Made by a program: the position numbers and the translations under genes. DNA of 64,000 bases from Velthaea sp965214335 (lineage in GTDB: Bacteria; Vulcanimicrobiota; Vulcanimicrobiia; Vulcanimicrobiales; Vulcanimicrobiaceae), in contig CBDCBO010000014.1 in NCBI GenBank assembly GCA_965214335.1, positions 804,102-868,101 of the forward strand, in the 5' to 3' direction. Below the pieces are notes generated by a model, which worked only from the letters and a program-made list of their open reading frames with translations, had not been told where the DNA came from and did not search any database. This document shows, piece by piece, positions 45,567-54,443 of this stretch (positions are counted from its first letter, which is position 1; each line of letters begins with the position of its first letter).

Positions 45567-45592
45567 ATACCCACATAATGTCTCCTCTACAC
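45567..45592 (-). promoter_or_regulatory. SigB-type promoter of the DUF948-ytxH-rsbV-rsbW-sigB operon
   Basis: On the minus strand GTGTAG (45587-45592) and GGGTAT (45567-45572) are exactly 14 bp apart. GGGTAT is the canonical -10 of SigB-type factors. The same pair, with GGGCAT, occurs upstream of the DUF2382 stress gene. The -35 overlaps the stop codon of the upstream cysteine desulfurase. A SigB promoter here would give autoregulation of sigB. Confidence 0.65.
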
Positions 45593-46738
45593 GACGGCTG
45601 CGACGTCGCGCATCTGCGCGCACAGCCGCGCCAACAGCGACACGAGTCGGTCGACTTGGCCGGCCGTCGTCGATTCTCCCAAGGAGAAGCGAATGACGCC
45701 TGCCCCGTCGTCGGCACGCCCCAGGGCCGCGATCACGTGACTCGGTTCGAGCGAACCGGCCGCGCACGCACTGCCGGCCGAAGCGGCCACCCCTTCGAGA
45801 TCCAAGCGAATGAGTAGCGCGTCCGCGGGAATGCGGGCAAAGGCGACGCTGCTGATACCGGCCAAACGCGGCGCACCCGCCGCGTGAACGCGCGTACCTG
45901 GAACCTGCGCGCAGATGCCGGCTTCGAGCCGGTCGCGCAAGGTGCCGATGCGCGCGCCCGCGCTTTCGCATTGGGCTTGAGCCAGCTCGAATGCAGCGGC
46001 GAAGCCGGCGATACCGGCCACATTTTCGGTACCGGCCCGCAGGCCATATTCTTGCCCGCCGCCCACGACCTGCGGAGCGACCGGCGTGCCGGCGCGAACG
46101 TACAGCATACCGACGCCTTTCGGACCGTAAAACTTGTGTCCGGAGAGCGATAGTAAATCGACGCCCAAAGCGTTAACGTCAAGTCTTCGCACCGCCGGCG
46201 CTTGTATCGCATCGGTGTGGAACAGAACGCCGGCCGAACGAGCGAGCGCGGCCAGCGCCGCAATCGGCTCGAGCGTACCGATTTCGTTGTTGGCCAGCAT
46301 GATCGTCGCAAGCGTCGTATCGGGGGCTAATGCAGCCGCGAACGTTGCCGGGTCAACCCGGCCCGCCGCATCGACCGGCAGTCGCGTTACCCGCCAGCCG
46401 TCATGTTCGAGCACCTCGACGGCGCGCAGCACCGCACGATGTTCGATGACGCTCGTCACAACATGCCGGCCCCGGCTCGCCGCAGCCCGCGCGGCACCGA
46501 CGATCGCTAGGGCAATCGATTCCGAACCGCCACCGGTAAATACGAGCTCGCGCGGCTTGGCCCCAAGCCGGCCGGCAACCGTCGCTCGCGCCGCGTCGAG
46601 CGCGGCTCGGGCTGCCCGGCCTTCCAAGTGCATCGACGAAGGATTATAGCCGCCGGCATTGAGCAGCGGCAGCATCGCGGCAATGGCTTCCGGCCGTGCC
46701 GGCGTCGTTGCGGCGTGATCGAAATAGGCGCGCGTCAT
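45587..46738 (-). CDS. Cysteine desulfurase (NifS/IscS family)
   Basis: The 383-residue PLP enzyme starts MTRAYFDHAATTP. It has the PLP Lys in SGHKFYGPKGVG, the GGGQEYGLRAGTENV motif and the catalytic Cys loop SACAAGSLEPSHV near residue 325. It removes sulfur from cysteine for Fe-S clusters or tRNA thiolation. The short loop before and after the Cys fits the group II/NifS-like type. The ATG at 46738 overlaps the rarA stop. A scaffold protein is not nearby. Confidence 0.88.
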   Translation of the reverse strand: MTRAYFDHAATTPARPEAIAAMLPLLNAGGYNPSSMHLEGRAARAALDAARATVAGRLGAKPRELVFTGGGSESIALAIVGAARAAASRGRHVVTSVIEHRAVLRAVEVLEHDGWRVTRLPVDAAGRVDPATFAAALAPDTTLATIMLANNEIGTLEPIAALAALARSAGVLFHTDAIQAPAVRRLDVNALGVDLLSLSGHKFYGPKGVGMLYVRAGTPVAPQVVGGGQEYGLRAGTENVAGIAGFAAAFELAQAQCESAGARIGTLRDRLEAGICAQVPGTRVHAAGAPRLAGISSVAFARIPADALLIRLDLEGVAASAGSACAAGSLEPSHVIAALGRADDGAGVIRFSLGESTTAGQVDRLVSLLARLCAQMRDVAAVV

Positions 46739-48084
46739 CGGCGCGCGCGCCGTTCGTCGATCCACGCGCGCAACCGGACCTCATCGCCTTGCCGCGTGGG
46801 ATCGAAGTATTCGCGACCATCGAGCGCCGCCGGTAGATTGGATTGCAACACCACCGCGGGCGGTCCCTCACCGGCCGCGTCCAGCGCGGCGTAGTCGGCG
46901 TGCGCGTACCGGTAGCCGTCGCCGTAACCGAGTTCGCGCATCAGCTTTGTCGGAGCGTTGCGCAAATGCATCGGCACTTCATCGTTGCGCGTCGCGGTGA
47001 CGTCCGCCAGAGCCGCCGAATAAGCGCGCCCAACGGTGTTTGATTTCGGCGCCGTCGCAAGATAAAGCGTGGCATGCGCGAGCGGGTAAAAACCTTCGGG
47101 CAAGCCGACGAAGTGCACGGCTTGCTGAGCGGCCATCGCCAAGGGCAGCGCGGCCCGGTCGGCGAGCCCAATATCTTCGCTAGCGAGAATGACCAGCCGG
47201 CGCGCGATGAACGACGGGTCTTCGCCGCTTTCGATCATGCGCGCGAGGTAATAGACGGCGGCATCGGGATCGCTGCCGCGCACCGTTTTGATGAAGGCGC
47301 TAATGGTATCGTAGTGCCCGTCGCCGCCTTTGTCGTACGTGCGCGCACGTTTTTGGAGGGCGTCGGCGATCGTCGGAACATCAATCGTTGGTACGCCTGT
47401 TGCGTCCGGCCGTGCCGACGAAGCGGCGAACTCCAGCGTGCCCAGCGCCGCCCGCGCATCGCCGTTCGCAAAATTCACCAGAGCGTCGAGCGCCGCCGGT
47501 TCGATGCCGATCGTTCCGTTCAAGCCGCGTTCCGCATCGGCGAGCGCACGTTCGAGTAACGTACGAATAGCGTCGTCGGCGAGCGGCTTGAGAACGAACA
47601 CGCGCGACCGTGACAACAGCGCCGAATTTACCTCGAACGACGGATTCTCGGTCGTCGCTCCAATCAGGGTTACGGTTCCGTTCTCGACATACGGCAGCAC
47701 CGCGTCTTGCTGCGCCTTATTGAACCGGTGGATTTCGTCGATAAACAGTACGCTGCGGCGGCCGGACGCCTTGAGCTTTGCGGCGTCCGCAACCACGCGC
47801 CGCAAATCCGCCACGCCCGCGCTAACGGCCGAAATGGCGGTGAAGTGCGCTCCGGTTTGGGCAGCGATGATCTGCGCGAGCGTCGTCTTACCGGTGCCGG
47901 GCGGGCCCCACAATATCATCGATGGGATCCGGTCGTCCTCGATGGCCCGCCGCAATGCCCGGCCGGGGCCCACGATTTGATCTTGGCCGACAAATTCGGC
48001 CAGCGTCCGCGGGCGCATCCGCGCGGCCAGCGGTTCCGGAACGCTACCGGCACCGCCGCCGCCGGCGTCAAATAATCCGAGCAT
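46735..48084 (-). CDS. rarA: Replication-associated recombination protein A (RarA/MgsA) AAA+ ATPase
   Basis: The 449-residue protein has Walker A GPPGTGKTTLAQ, Walker B VLFIDEIHRFNKAQQD, sensor 1 GATTENPSFEVN and a C-terminal MgsA domain (GLPEGFYPLAHATLYLA). RarA acts at stalled replication forks as a tetrameric clamp-loader-like ATPase. It is followed with a 4-nt overlap by the cysteine desulfurase and preceded by the lptA-like gene at 6 nt, so it is in a long operon. Confidence 0.93.
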   Translation of the reverse strand: MLGLFDAGGGGAGSVPEPLAARMRPRTLAEFVGQDQIVGPGRALRRAIEDDRIPSMILWGPPGTGKTTLAQIIAAQTGAHFTAISAVSAGVADLRRVVADAAKLKASGRRSVLFIDEIHRFNKAQQDAVLPYVENGTVTLIGATTENPSFEVNSALLSRSRVFVLKPLADDAIRTLLERALADAERGLNGTIGIEPAALDALVNFANGDARAALGTLEFAASSARPDATGVPTIDVPTIADALQKRARTYDKGGDGHYDTISAFIKTVRGSDPDAAVYYLARMIESGEDPSFIARRLVILASEDIGLADRAALPLAMAAQQAVHFVGLPEGFYPLAHATLYLATAPKSNTVGRAYSAALADVTATRNDEVPMHLRNAPTKLMRELGYGDGYRYAHADYAALDAAGEGPPAVVLQSNLPAALDGREYFDPTRQGDEVRLRAWIDERRARR

Positions 48085-48090
48085 CGGCGC

Positions 48091-48789
48091 TTATTTCGGC
48101 TTCGGACTGGCCTTTGCCGCCGGTGTGGGCAAGGTCGTCTTTCCGGCCGGCAACCCGGTCCCGGCGGGCGGCGTCGGCAACGTCGACGTGGGGTGGTCGA
48201 GCGCCGAGCCGGCCGGCTGGCTCAGGATCACCGGATCGCCGCTGGTGCTCACGTCCTTGGTCAGCGTATCGTAGTGAACGGTCTGCGCGGTCATCGTCTG
48301 CTCGCCGTCGGCCAGTCGAACGTTGCCGCTCAGTTCGAGTGTATGCGCACCTTGATCGAGCCGGCCGCTTTGAGCCGTCGCCCGGCGCGAACCTTGCACG
48401 TACACGACGTTTCCGGTCGCCGTATACACCTTGCGTTTCGAATCGACGTCCAACTGGTCGCAGCGTAAGGTCGCCGGACCGGCACCGGCCGCCCCGCCCG
48501 CTTCCCGTACTTGCGATGACTGCCCGTTGTCATGCAGCACCACGTGGCCGCTGATCGTAACCAGCCCCGCTTTGTAATTACCCTTGGCGCTATCGCCGAC
48601 CACGTCGGTACCGGGACGAAAAAATTTCACGTGATGCGGCATGGTAAAGCTGCCGTCGTTGAGATTGGAATTGGTTTGATCGGTTTCGATCCGGAAGTCG
48701 CGCGTGGTGACCCCGCCGAGCGGCGCGGCGGCCACCGTAACGGCAAGCAGCGCGGCAGCGGCCGCTGTCCGGATCGATCGATGCACCAT
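48091..48789 (-). CDS. LptA/OstA-like periplasmic protein
   Basis: The protein has about 232 residues from ATG 48789. A signal peptide (AAAAALLAVTVAAAPLGG) is followed by repeating beta strands of the OstA N-terminal type (GNYKAGLVTISGHVVLHD, KRKVYTATGNVVYVQGSRR, LELSGNVRLADGEQTM). A Pro/Thr/Lys-rich tail ends the protein. LptA bridges the periplasm for lipopolysaccharide export, so this supports a diderm envelope, although other lptA/lptC homologues are not in view. Confidence 0.78.
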   Translation of the reverse strand: MVHRSIRTAAAAALLAVTVAAAPLGGVTTRDFRIETDQTNSNLNDGSFTMPHHVKFFRPGTDVVGDSAKGNYKAGLVTISGHVVLHDNGQSSQVREAGGAAGAGPATLRCDQLDVDSKRKVYTATGNVVYVQGSRRATAQSGRLDQGAHTLELSGNVRLADGEQTMTAQTVHYDTLTKDVSTSGDPVILSQPAGSALDHPTSTLPTPPAGTGLPAGKTTLPTPAAKASPKPK

Positions 48790-48812
48790 TACGGGGGCCA
48801 CCGCACTCCGCG

Positions 48813-49808
48813 CTAGAGCGCGACGCGCTGGCCGGTGCCGATTGCCACGCACGACATCGGGTCTTCAGCGACAATGACGGGAATGCCGGTAACTTCGCCG
48901 AGCAAAATATCAAGTCCGCGCAATAGCGCGCCGCCGCCGGTCAAAATGACACCGCGGTCGATGATATCGGCGGCCAATTCAGGCGGCGTCTTTTCGAGTA
49001 CCGTCTTTACCGCTTCGACGATCGCTTGAACGGGTTCCGACAACGCCTCGCGGACTTCTTCGCTGGTGATCTTCACCGTTTTCGGCAAGCCATTGATTAA
49101 ATCGCGACCACGGATTTCCATCGCCAACTCGGATTCGAGCCGGTACGCCGAGCCGATTTTAATTTTAATTTCTTCGGCCGTTCGTTCACCGATCATCAGA
49201 TTGTAAACGCGCCGGATGTGACGGATGATCGCTTCGTCGAGTTTATTTCCCGCGACGCGAATCGATTGTGACACCACGATGCCGCCCAGCGAAATAACGG
49301 CGACATCGGTCGTTCCGCCGCCGATGTCGACGACCATGTTGCCCGATGGTCCGTCGATCGGTAAACCCGCGCCGATTGCGGCCGCCATGGGTTCTTCGAT
49401 GATGTCCACCGACCGCGCACCGGCTAATTTTGCCGCGTCGCGCACGGCGCGTTCCTCGACCGACGTGATTTCCGCCGGAACACAAATAACGACCGATGGT
49501 TTGGGCCGGAAGATCGATGCGAAGAACGACCGGTTCTTCATCACTTTTTTAATGAAGTAACTGAGCATCGCTTCGGTGACCTCGAAGTCGGCAATGACGC
49601 CGTCGCGCAGCGGCCGGATGGCTTGAATGTGACTCGGCGTCTTGCCCAGCATTTGGCGCGCTTCTTCACCAACGGCCAGCGTCTTGTTCGTGCGAATGTC
49701 TTTGGCGACCACGGACGGCTCGCGCAAGACGATGCCCTTGCCTTTGACGTACACGAGAACGTTCGCAGTGCCGAGGTCAATGCCGATATCGATGGTACAG
49801 TTCTCCAG
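48813..49808 (-). CDS. mreB: Rod shape-determining protein MreB, 5' end uncertain
   Basis: The bacterial actin is recognised by VDIGGGTTDVAVISLGGIV, LTGGGALLRGLD and CVAIGTGQ. The first usable GTG is at 49754, but the conserved ATP-binding start IDIGIDLGTANVLVYVKG is encoded upstream of it in the same frame. No ATG, GTG or TTG exists between that and the stop at 49911. Either CTG 49808 is used, or a run of seven A (49809-49815) contains one base too many, in which case GTG 49836 would start the protein. It follows murA in the same direction. Confidence 0.9.
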   Translation of the reverse strand: MENCTIDIGIDLGTANVLVYVKGKGIVLREPSVVAKDIRTNKTLAVGEEARQMLGKTPSHIQAIRPLRDGVIADFEVTEAMLSYFIKKVMKNRSFFASIFRPKPSVVICVPAEITSVEERAVRDAAKLAGARSVDIIEEPMAAAIGAGLPIDGPSGNMVVDIGGGTTDVAVISLGGIVVSQSIRVAGNKLDEAIIRHIRRVYNLMIGERTAEEIKIKIGSAYRLESELAMEIRGRDLINGLPKTVKITSEEVREALSEPVQAIVEAVKTVLEKTPPELAADIIDRGVILTGGGALLRGLDILLGEVTGIPVIVAEDPMSCVAIGTGQRVAL

Positions 49809-49920
49809 TTTTTTTGGCGCGCGCGTGAAGGGACACGCGGACGTTAAGGCGTCCGGATGACGCGAACGCGAATGGTTCGTTCGGTGCGTTCGGGGCTTAC
49901 TGACGAATTCCTAATGCCGT

Positions 49921-51282
49921 TCACGAAACGCGCGGAAACGCGCGCGTCTCGAACGTTCCGGTCGGTTCCATGTACGGCGTGATGCCGCTCGAACGCTGAA
50001 CTTGCGCGCCCAGCGCCGACAGCATCTCTTCGAGCCGCTCGTAACCGCGGTCGATGTATTCAAGGCCGATGATTTCGGTTTCGCCGTGAGCGGCCAAGCC
50101 GGCCACCACGAGCGCCGCCCCGGCGCGAATATCGGGTGCTTCGACCGGAGCTCCCGACAGCGGCAAACCACCTTTGATGAGCGCCGTGTTATTGTCCATG
50201 GCCACGCGCACGTCGGCGCCCATGCGCTTGAGTTCGTTGACGTACGTGAAGCGCGCGTTGAAGATCGATTCTTCGACGACGCTAGTACCCGGCGTCGTAC
50301 ACAAAAATGTCAGCATCGGCGGCTGTAAATCGGTCGGAAAGCCGGGGTGCGGTGCGGTTACGATGTCGGTACCGCCCTTAACGGTCGAACCGTCGGCGCG
50401 AATCCAATCGGGGCCGTGGGTAATGGTTACGCCGCATTCCGCCAATTTGCCGGTGAGCGCGGCCAAGTCGCGCGGCCGGCAGCGTTTGACGGTGACGTCG
50501 CCGCGCGTCACGGCGCCCGCGAGCAGCAGCGTTCCGGTCACGATCCGGTCGGCGATGATGGTGTACTCGACCCCGTGTAACTGTTCGACGCCGACCACCT
50601 CGATCGTATCGGCGCCGATGCCGCTGATACGGGCGCCCATAGCGACGAGGAAATTCGCTAAATCCTCGACTTCAGGTTCCATCGCCGCGTTGCGAATCGT
50701 CGTGGCTCCGGCGGCCGTGACCGCGGCCAGCATCGCGTTTTTTGTGGCGCCGACCGACGGGGTGCGGAATTCAATGTGGCCGCCATGCAGTCGCCCGCCG
50801 CCGGCCTGCGCGATCAAGTAGCCATGTTCGTTTGAAACCGTCGCGCCCAAGGCCCGGAATGCGGCTTCGTGCATATCCGTCGCCCGGGTTCCTAAAATAC
50901 AACCGCCCGGGAGCGGCACCTCGGCGCGACCGAAGCGGCCGAGCAGCGGCCCAACGAGATCGAATGATGCCGCGAGTTTGCGCACCAGTGTATACGGCGC
51001 CCGATGCGCCGCGACGTTGCTGGCGTCGATCGTGATCGTATTGGGACCGTCGAGCGAAAGCCGCGCTCCGAGTGCTTCGAGCAGCGACCACATGACCGAG
51101 ACGTCAGTGATGCGCGGAATCCGATGCAGCGTCACTTTGCCTTTGGCCATGAGCGCTGCCGCCATGATCGGCAGGGCGGCGTTCTTCGCGCCATGGGTGT
51201 CGACGGAGCCTTCGAGCCGAGCGCCGCCGCGCACGCGCAGGGTCGTATCGAGCCGATCTAAGAGGTTCACAGCGGATGCCAC
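49921..51282 (-). CDS. murA: UDP-N-acetylglucosamine 1-carboxyvinyltransferase
   Basis: The enzyme transfers enolpyruvate from PEP to UDP-GlcNAc in the first committed step of peptidoglycan synthesis. Its 453 residues include GAKNAALP (Lys33), the catalytic Cys128 in LPGGCILGTRATDMH, FPTDLQPPMLTFL and DIRAGAALVVAGLAA. The Cys makes it sensitive in principle to fosfomycin. Start is GTG 51282, with GTG 51270 as alternative. mreB follows about 110 nt after its stop. Confidence 0.95.
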   Translation of the reverse strand: MASAVNLLDRLDTTLRVRGGARLEGSVDTHGAKNAALPIMAAALMAKGKVTLHRIPRITDVSVMWSLLEALGARLSLDGPNTITIDASNVAAHRAPYTLVRKLAASFDLVGPLLGRFGRAEVPLPGGCILGTRATDMHEAAFRALGATVSNEHGYLIAQAGGGRLHGGHIEFRTPSVGATKNAMLAAVTAAGATTIRNAAMEPEVEDLANFLVAMGARISGIGADTIEVVGVEQLHGVEYTIIADRIVTGTLLLAGAVTRGDVTVKRCRPRDLAALTGKLAECGVTITHGPDWIRADGSTVKGGTDIVTAPHPGFPTDLQPPMLTFLCTTPGTSVVEESIFNARFTYVNELKRMGADVRVAMDNNTALIKGGLPLSGAPVEAPDIRAGAALVVAGLAAHGETEIIGLEYIDRGYERLEEMLSALGAQVQRSSGITPYMEPTGTFETRAFPRVS

Positions 51283-51368
51283 GTTCTCCGTGCAACCGCC
51301 CGTTCATTGCGCGGCATTTACTCCTCGAACGGTTAAGTCACGGTAGCGTAAACATTTCGGGAGGAGCC

Positions 51369-52670
51369 ATGGCTCGCAGCATTATCGCGCCCGCCGAGCG
51401 CGTTACCAATTTGCGCTGGGGAATCGCGCTCATTCTCGGCTTCGGCGTGCTTGTGAACTATATCGATCGCGGCGCGCTCAGCGTCGCCCAGAAGCCGCTC
51501 CATACGGATTTGGGACTTGGGCCGGCCGAGTTCGGTTTATTGAGCAGCGCGTTTTTCTGGATTTACGCACTGGCGCAGGTTCCAATCGGCGTGCTGCTCG
51601 ATCGTTTCGGCGTAACCTTGCTTTCGCGCATCAGCGCGATGCTCTGGACGGTTGCTTCGATGCTCACCGCCCTGGCGCCGAACTTCGCCCTGCTCTTCGC
51701 GGCCCGGTCGTTCTTGGGCATCGCCGAAGCGCCCACGTTTCCGGCCAATGCCAAAGCCGTCGGCTATTGGTTTCCGCGCGGCGAACGCAGCTTCGCGACA
51801 TCGCTCTTCGACGCTGCGGCGAAGTTATCGAGCGGTATCGGCGTGCTCTTTACCGGCTGGCTACTCGTGCAATTCGGCTGGCGCGGAATGTTCTGGACGA
51901 CGGCCGCCTTGAGCCTCGTATTTTTCGGCTTGTTCTATGTGTTCTACCGGAATCCGGGCGCCGATAAACGCTTGACCTATGCCGAAGCGCAGTATATCAA
52001 GAGCGGCGGCGGCGAGACCGAAACACCGGCCGGCGAAGTGCCGCGCGGCCCCGGCTTCGCCTACTTATTGCGCCAGCCCAAAGTGTGGGGCTTGACGCTC
52101 GGCTTTAGCGCGTACGATTACTTGTTCGCGCTGCTCTTGACGTGGCTGCCGAGCTATCTCACTTCGACGTTTTCGATCAACGTCGTGAGCGCCGGCGGCT
52201 ATGCATTGCTCATTTGGGGCGTCGCGACGGTTAGCGATCTCCTCGTCGGTGGCTGGCTCGTCGATTACTTGATCAAACGCGGCGCGGATGCCAACCGCGT
52301 GCGCAAAACGTTGCTGGTCGCGGGCTTGGTCATCGGCTTCGCCGTTATCGGTGCGGCATACACCAAGGATCTGCATGTCGCGGTGCTTTGGATGACGATC
52401 GCGGCAGCCGGAATAGCGTTTCATGCGCCGGTCGCGTGGTCGATCCCGGGCTTGATCGCGCCGAAAAACAGCACCGGGCAGATTGGCGGCATCATGAATC
52501 TGTTCGGCAATCTATCGAGCGCCGCGGCGCCGATCGCTACCGGCTTCATCGTTGCGCGCACCGGTTCGTTTTCGACCGCGATCGTGACGGCGGCACTTAT
52601 TTTGCTCGTGGGCGTCGCGTCGTACCTGTTCGTGCTGGGCCGGATCGAGAAAATTCCGGAGCCGGTGTAA
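51369..52670 (+). CDS. MFS transporter, anion:cation symporter family (sugar acid type)
   Basis: The 433-residue, 12-TM permease starts at ATG 51369 with GGAGG upstream. It has LVNYIDRGALSVAQKPL in TM1, PIGVLLDRFGVT after TM2 and AEAPTFPANAKAV in TM4, matching the ACS family that includes hexuronate, glucarate and related transporters. The gluconokinase-like gene starts 2 nt after its stop, so uptake of gluconate or a similar acid is likely. Confidence 0.8.
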   Translation: MARSIIAPAERVTNLRWGIALILGFGVLVNYIDRGALSVAQKPLHTDLGLGPAEFGLLSSAFFWIYALAQVPIGVLLDRFGVTLLSRISAMLWTVASMLTALAPNFALLFAARSFLGIAEAPTFPANAKAVGYWFPRGERSFATSLFDAAAKLSSGIGVLFTGWLLVQFGWRGMFWTTAALSLVFFGLFYVFYRNPGADKRLTYAEAQYIKSGGGETETPAGEVPRGPGFAYLLRQPKVWGLTLGFSAYDYLFALLLTWLPSYLTSTFSINVVSAGGYALLIWGVATVSDLLVGGWLVDYLIKRGADANRVRKTLLVAGLVIGFAVIGAAYTKDLHVAVLWMTIAAAGIAFHAPVAWSIPGLIAPKNSTGQIGGIMNLFGNLSSAAAPIATGFIVARTGSFSTAIVTAALILLVGVASYLFVLGRIEKIPEPV

Positions 52671-52671
52671 C

Positions 52672-54168
52672 GTGCGCGCTGACGCGGACGCGCCGGTGGT
52701 CGTCGGCATCGACCTCGGAACGAGTGCCGTCAAGGTGCTTGCCGTAACGATCGACGGACGTGAAATTACTTCAGGCTCCGAATTTTACGCCTTGATTACG
52801 CCGCAGCCGGAATTCGTCGAACAAGACGCGGACGCGATCTATCGTGCGACGATGCGCGTGCTGCAACGCGTACTGGCCGACGTGCGCCTGCGCGGCAGTG
52901 AAGTCGCCGCGATTGGGTTTTCCAGCGCGATGCACGGATTGCTCGCGGTCGACGCGAACGGCGAACCGCTCTCGCACGTCATTTGCTGGCTCGACCGGCG
53001 CAGTGCGGCGATCGCCGACGGCTGGCGGGCCGACGGCACCGGCAGCGAACTCTACGCGCGCACCGGCGCGCCGATGCATTCGATGCTGCCGCTCACGAAG
53101 CTGCGTTGGTTGCAGCAAAACGATCGCGCCGTCTTCGACCGCGCGCAGCGCTTCATCGGACTCAAGGAGCTCTTTATTTTCCGCTGGACGGGCGAATGGC
53201 TCGTCGACTGGGGCATCGCTGCGGCCACCGGATTGTTCAGCGTACGCCGGCCGCAATGGGACGACCGCGCGCTCCAAGCTGCCGGAATCGATCCGGCCCG
53301 GCTGTCAACGCCGGCGGCGCCCACGACGGCACTGCGCGGTTTCCGGGCATCAGTCGCGCGCGAACTGCACTTGGCCGCGGATACGGCCGTCGTCTTGGCT
53401 TCCAGCGATGGGGCGCTGGCGAACATCGGCATCGGCGCGTCGCTGGCCGGCGACTTAGCCCTAACCTTAGGGACGAGTGGTGCGGTGCGCGTGTTGGTGG
53501 ACGCGCCGGCGGTCGACGCCGCGGGCCGAACGTTTTGCTATTATGCCGACGACACGCGATATATCGTCGGCGGTCCAACCAGCAGCGCCGGAGCATCGCT
53601 GGATTGGATCTTCGCTTTGCTGTTGGCCGACGTCGCTAAAGACGAACGCTTCGGGCGCGCGGCGGCGTTCGCCGAAACCGTCGCGCCCGGTGCCGGCGGT
53701 CTGATCGTGTTGCCGTTTTTTTCCGGCGAACGGGCGCCGTACTGGCGCAGTTCGCTGCGCGGCAGTTTTGATGGAATGGATTTGTCACACGACCGGAGCA
53801 CGATCGTGCGGGCCGGCTTCGAGGGCGTCGTGTTCGGGATGAATGCGGTCTATGAAGGCGTACGAGCCACCGTCGGCGATGCGGGCCGGCTGCTGCTCTC
53901 GGGCGGGTTGACGAAGGCTCCGCTCGTGCGCCATTTACTCGCCGATGTCTTCGATCTGCCCGCCGTTCAGCCGCACCAACAAGAAGCTTCAGCCTTTGGC
54001 GCCGCGCTGTTGGCAGCCCAAGCGATCGGCGCGATCGCCGACGCGACGCAAACCGCGCGCGCCGCCGGCTACGACGAGCCAACCATGCCCGATCCGCTCG
54101 TTCGCGACACGTATCGCGACGCATACGCCCGCTACACGCGCTTTGTCACGGCGCATCTCGAGTTATAA
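52672..54168 (+). CDS. FGGY-family carbohydrate kinase, probable gluconokinase
   Basis: The 498-residue kinase has an N-terminal VVGIDLGTSAVKVLAV phosphate loop, FSSAMHGLLAVD, ICWLDRRSAAIAD and TGAPMHSMLPLTKLRWLQ. Later come LGTSGAVRV and a GGLTKAPLVRHLLADVF signature. The MHS.LPL.KL segment and the IAAATGLF block match FGGY gluconokinases better than xylulokinases. It would phosphorylate the substrate imported by the adjacent MFS protein, feeding the pentose phosphate pathway. Start is GTG 52672. Confidence 0.78.
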   Translation: MRADADAPVVVGIDLGTSAVKVLAVTIDGREITSGSEFYALITPQPEFVEQDADAIYRATMRVLQRVLADVRLRGSEVAAIGFSSAMHGLLAVDANGEPLSHVICWLDRRSAAIADGWRADGTGSELYARTGAPMHSMLPLTKLRWLQQNDRAVFDRAQRFIGLKELFIFRWTGEWLVDWGIAAATGLFSVRRPQWDDRALQAAGIDPARLSTPAAPTTALRGFRASVARELHLAADTAVVLASSDGALANIGIGASLAGDLALTLGTSGAVRVLVDAPAVDAAGRTFCYYADDTRYIVGGPTSSAGASLDWIFALLLADVAKDERFGRAAAFAETVAPGAGGLIVLPFFSGERAPYWRSSLRGSFDGMDLSHDRSTIVRAGFEGVVFGMNAVYEGVRATVGDAGRLLLSGGLTKAPLVRHLLADVFDLPAVQPHQQEASAFGAALLAAQAIGAIADATQTARAAGYDEPTMPDPLVRDTYRDAYARYTRFVTAHLEL

Positions 54169-54443
54169 GCGAATCGGGCGAGCAGTCGTCACGGCCACAA
54201 TCACGTTAGCTCGTTCGTTCTGCGTAGTTCAATGTGCGCCAGCCGAACATTGCTGACAGCTCGCAAAATAGCTGCGGCGCGAATCTGCCTCATGGCAACG
54301 ACCTGCGGCGCGACTTCGACGAGACGTCGGGCAACGTTGCCACATTGTCGCATGCTACGCGGAAACGCACGGGTTTTAATGCGCGGAGGAACCGACCTGG
54401 TCATCAAGAACGGTCGGATACTTTCGTTTGAAGGGCTTTGCAC

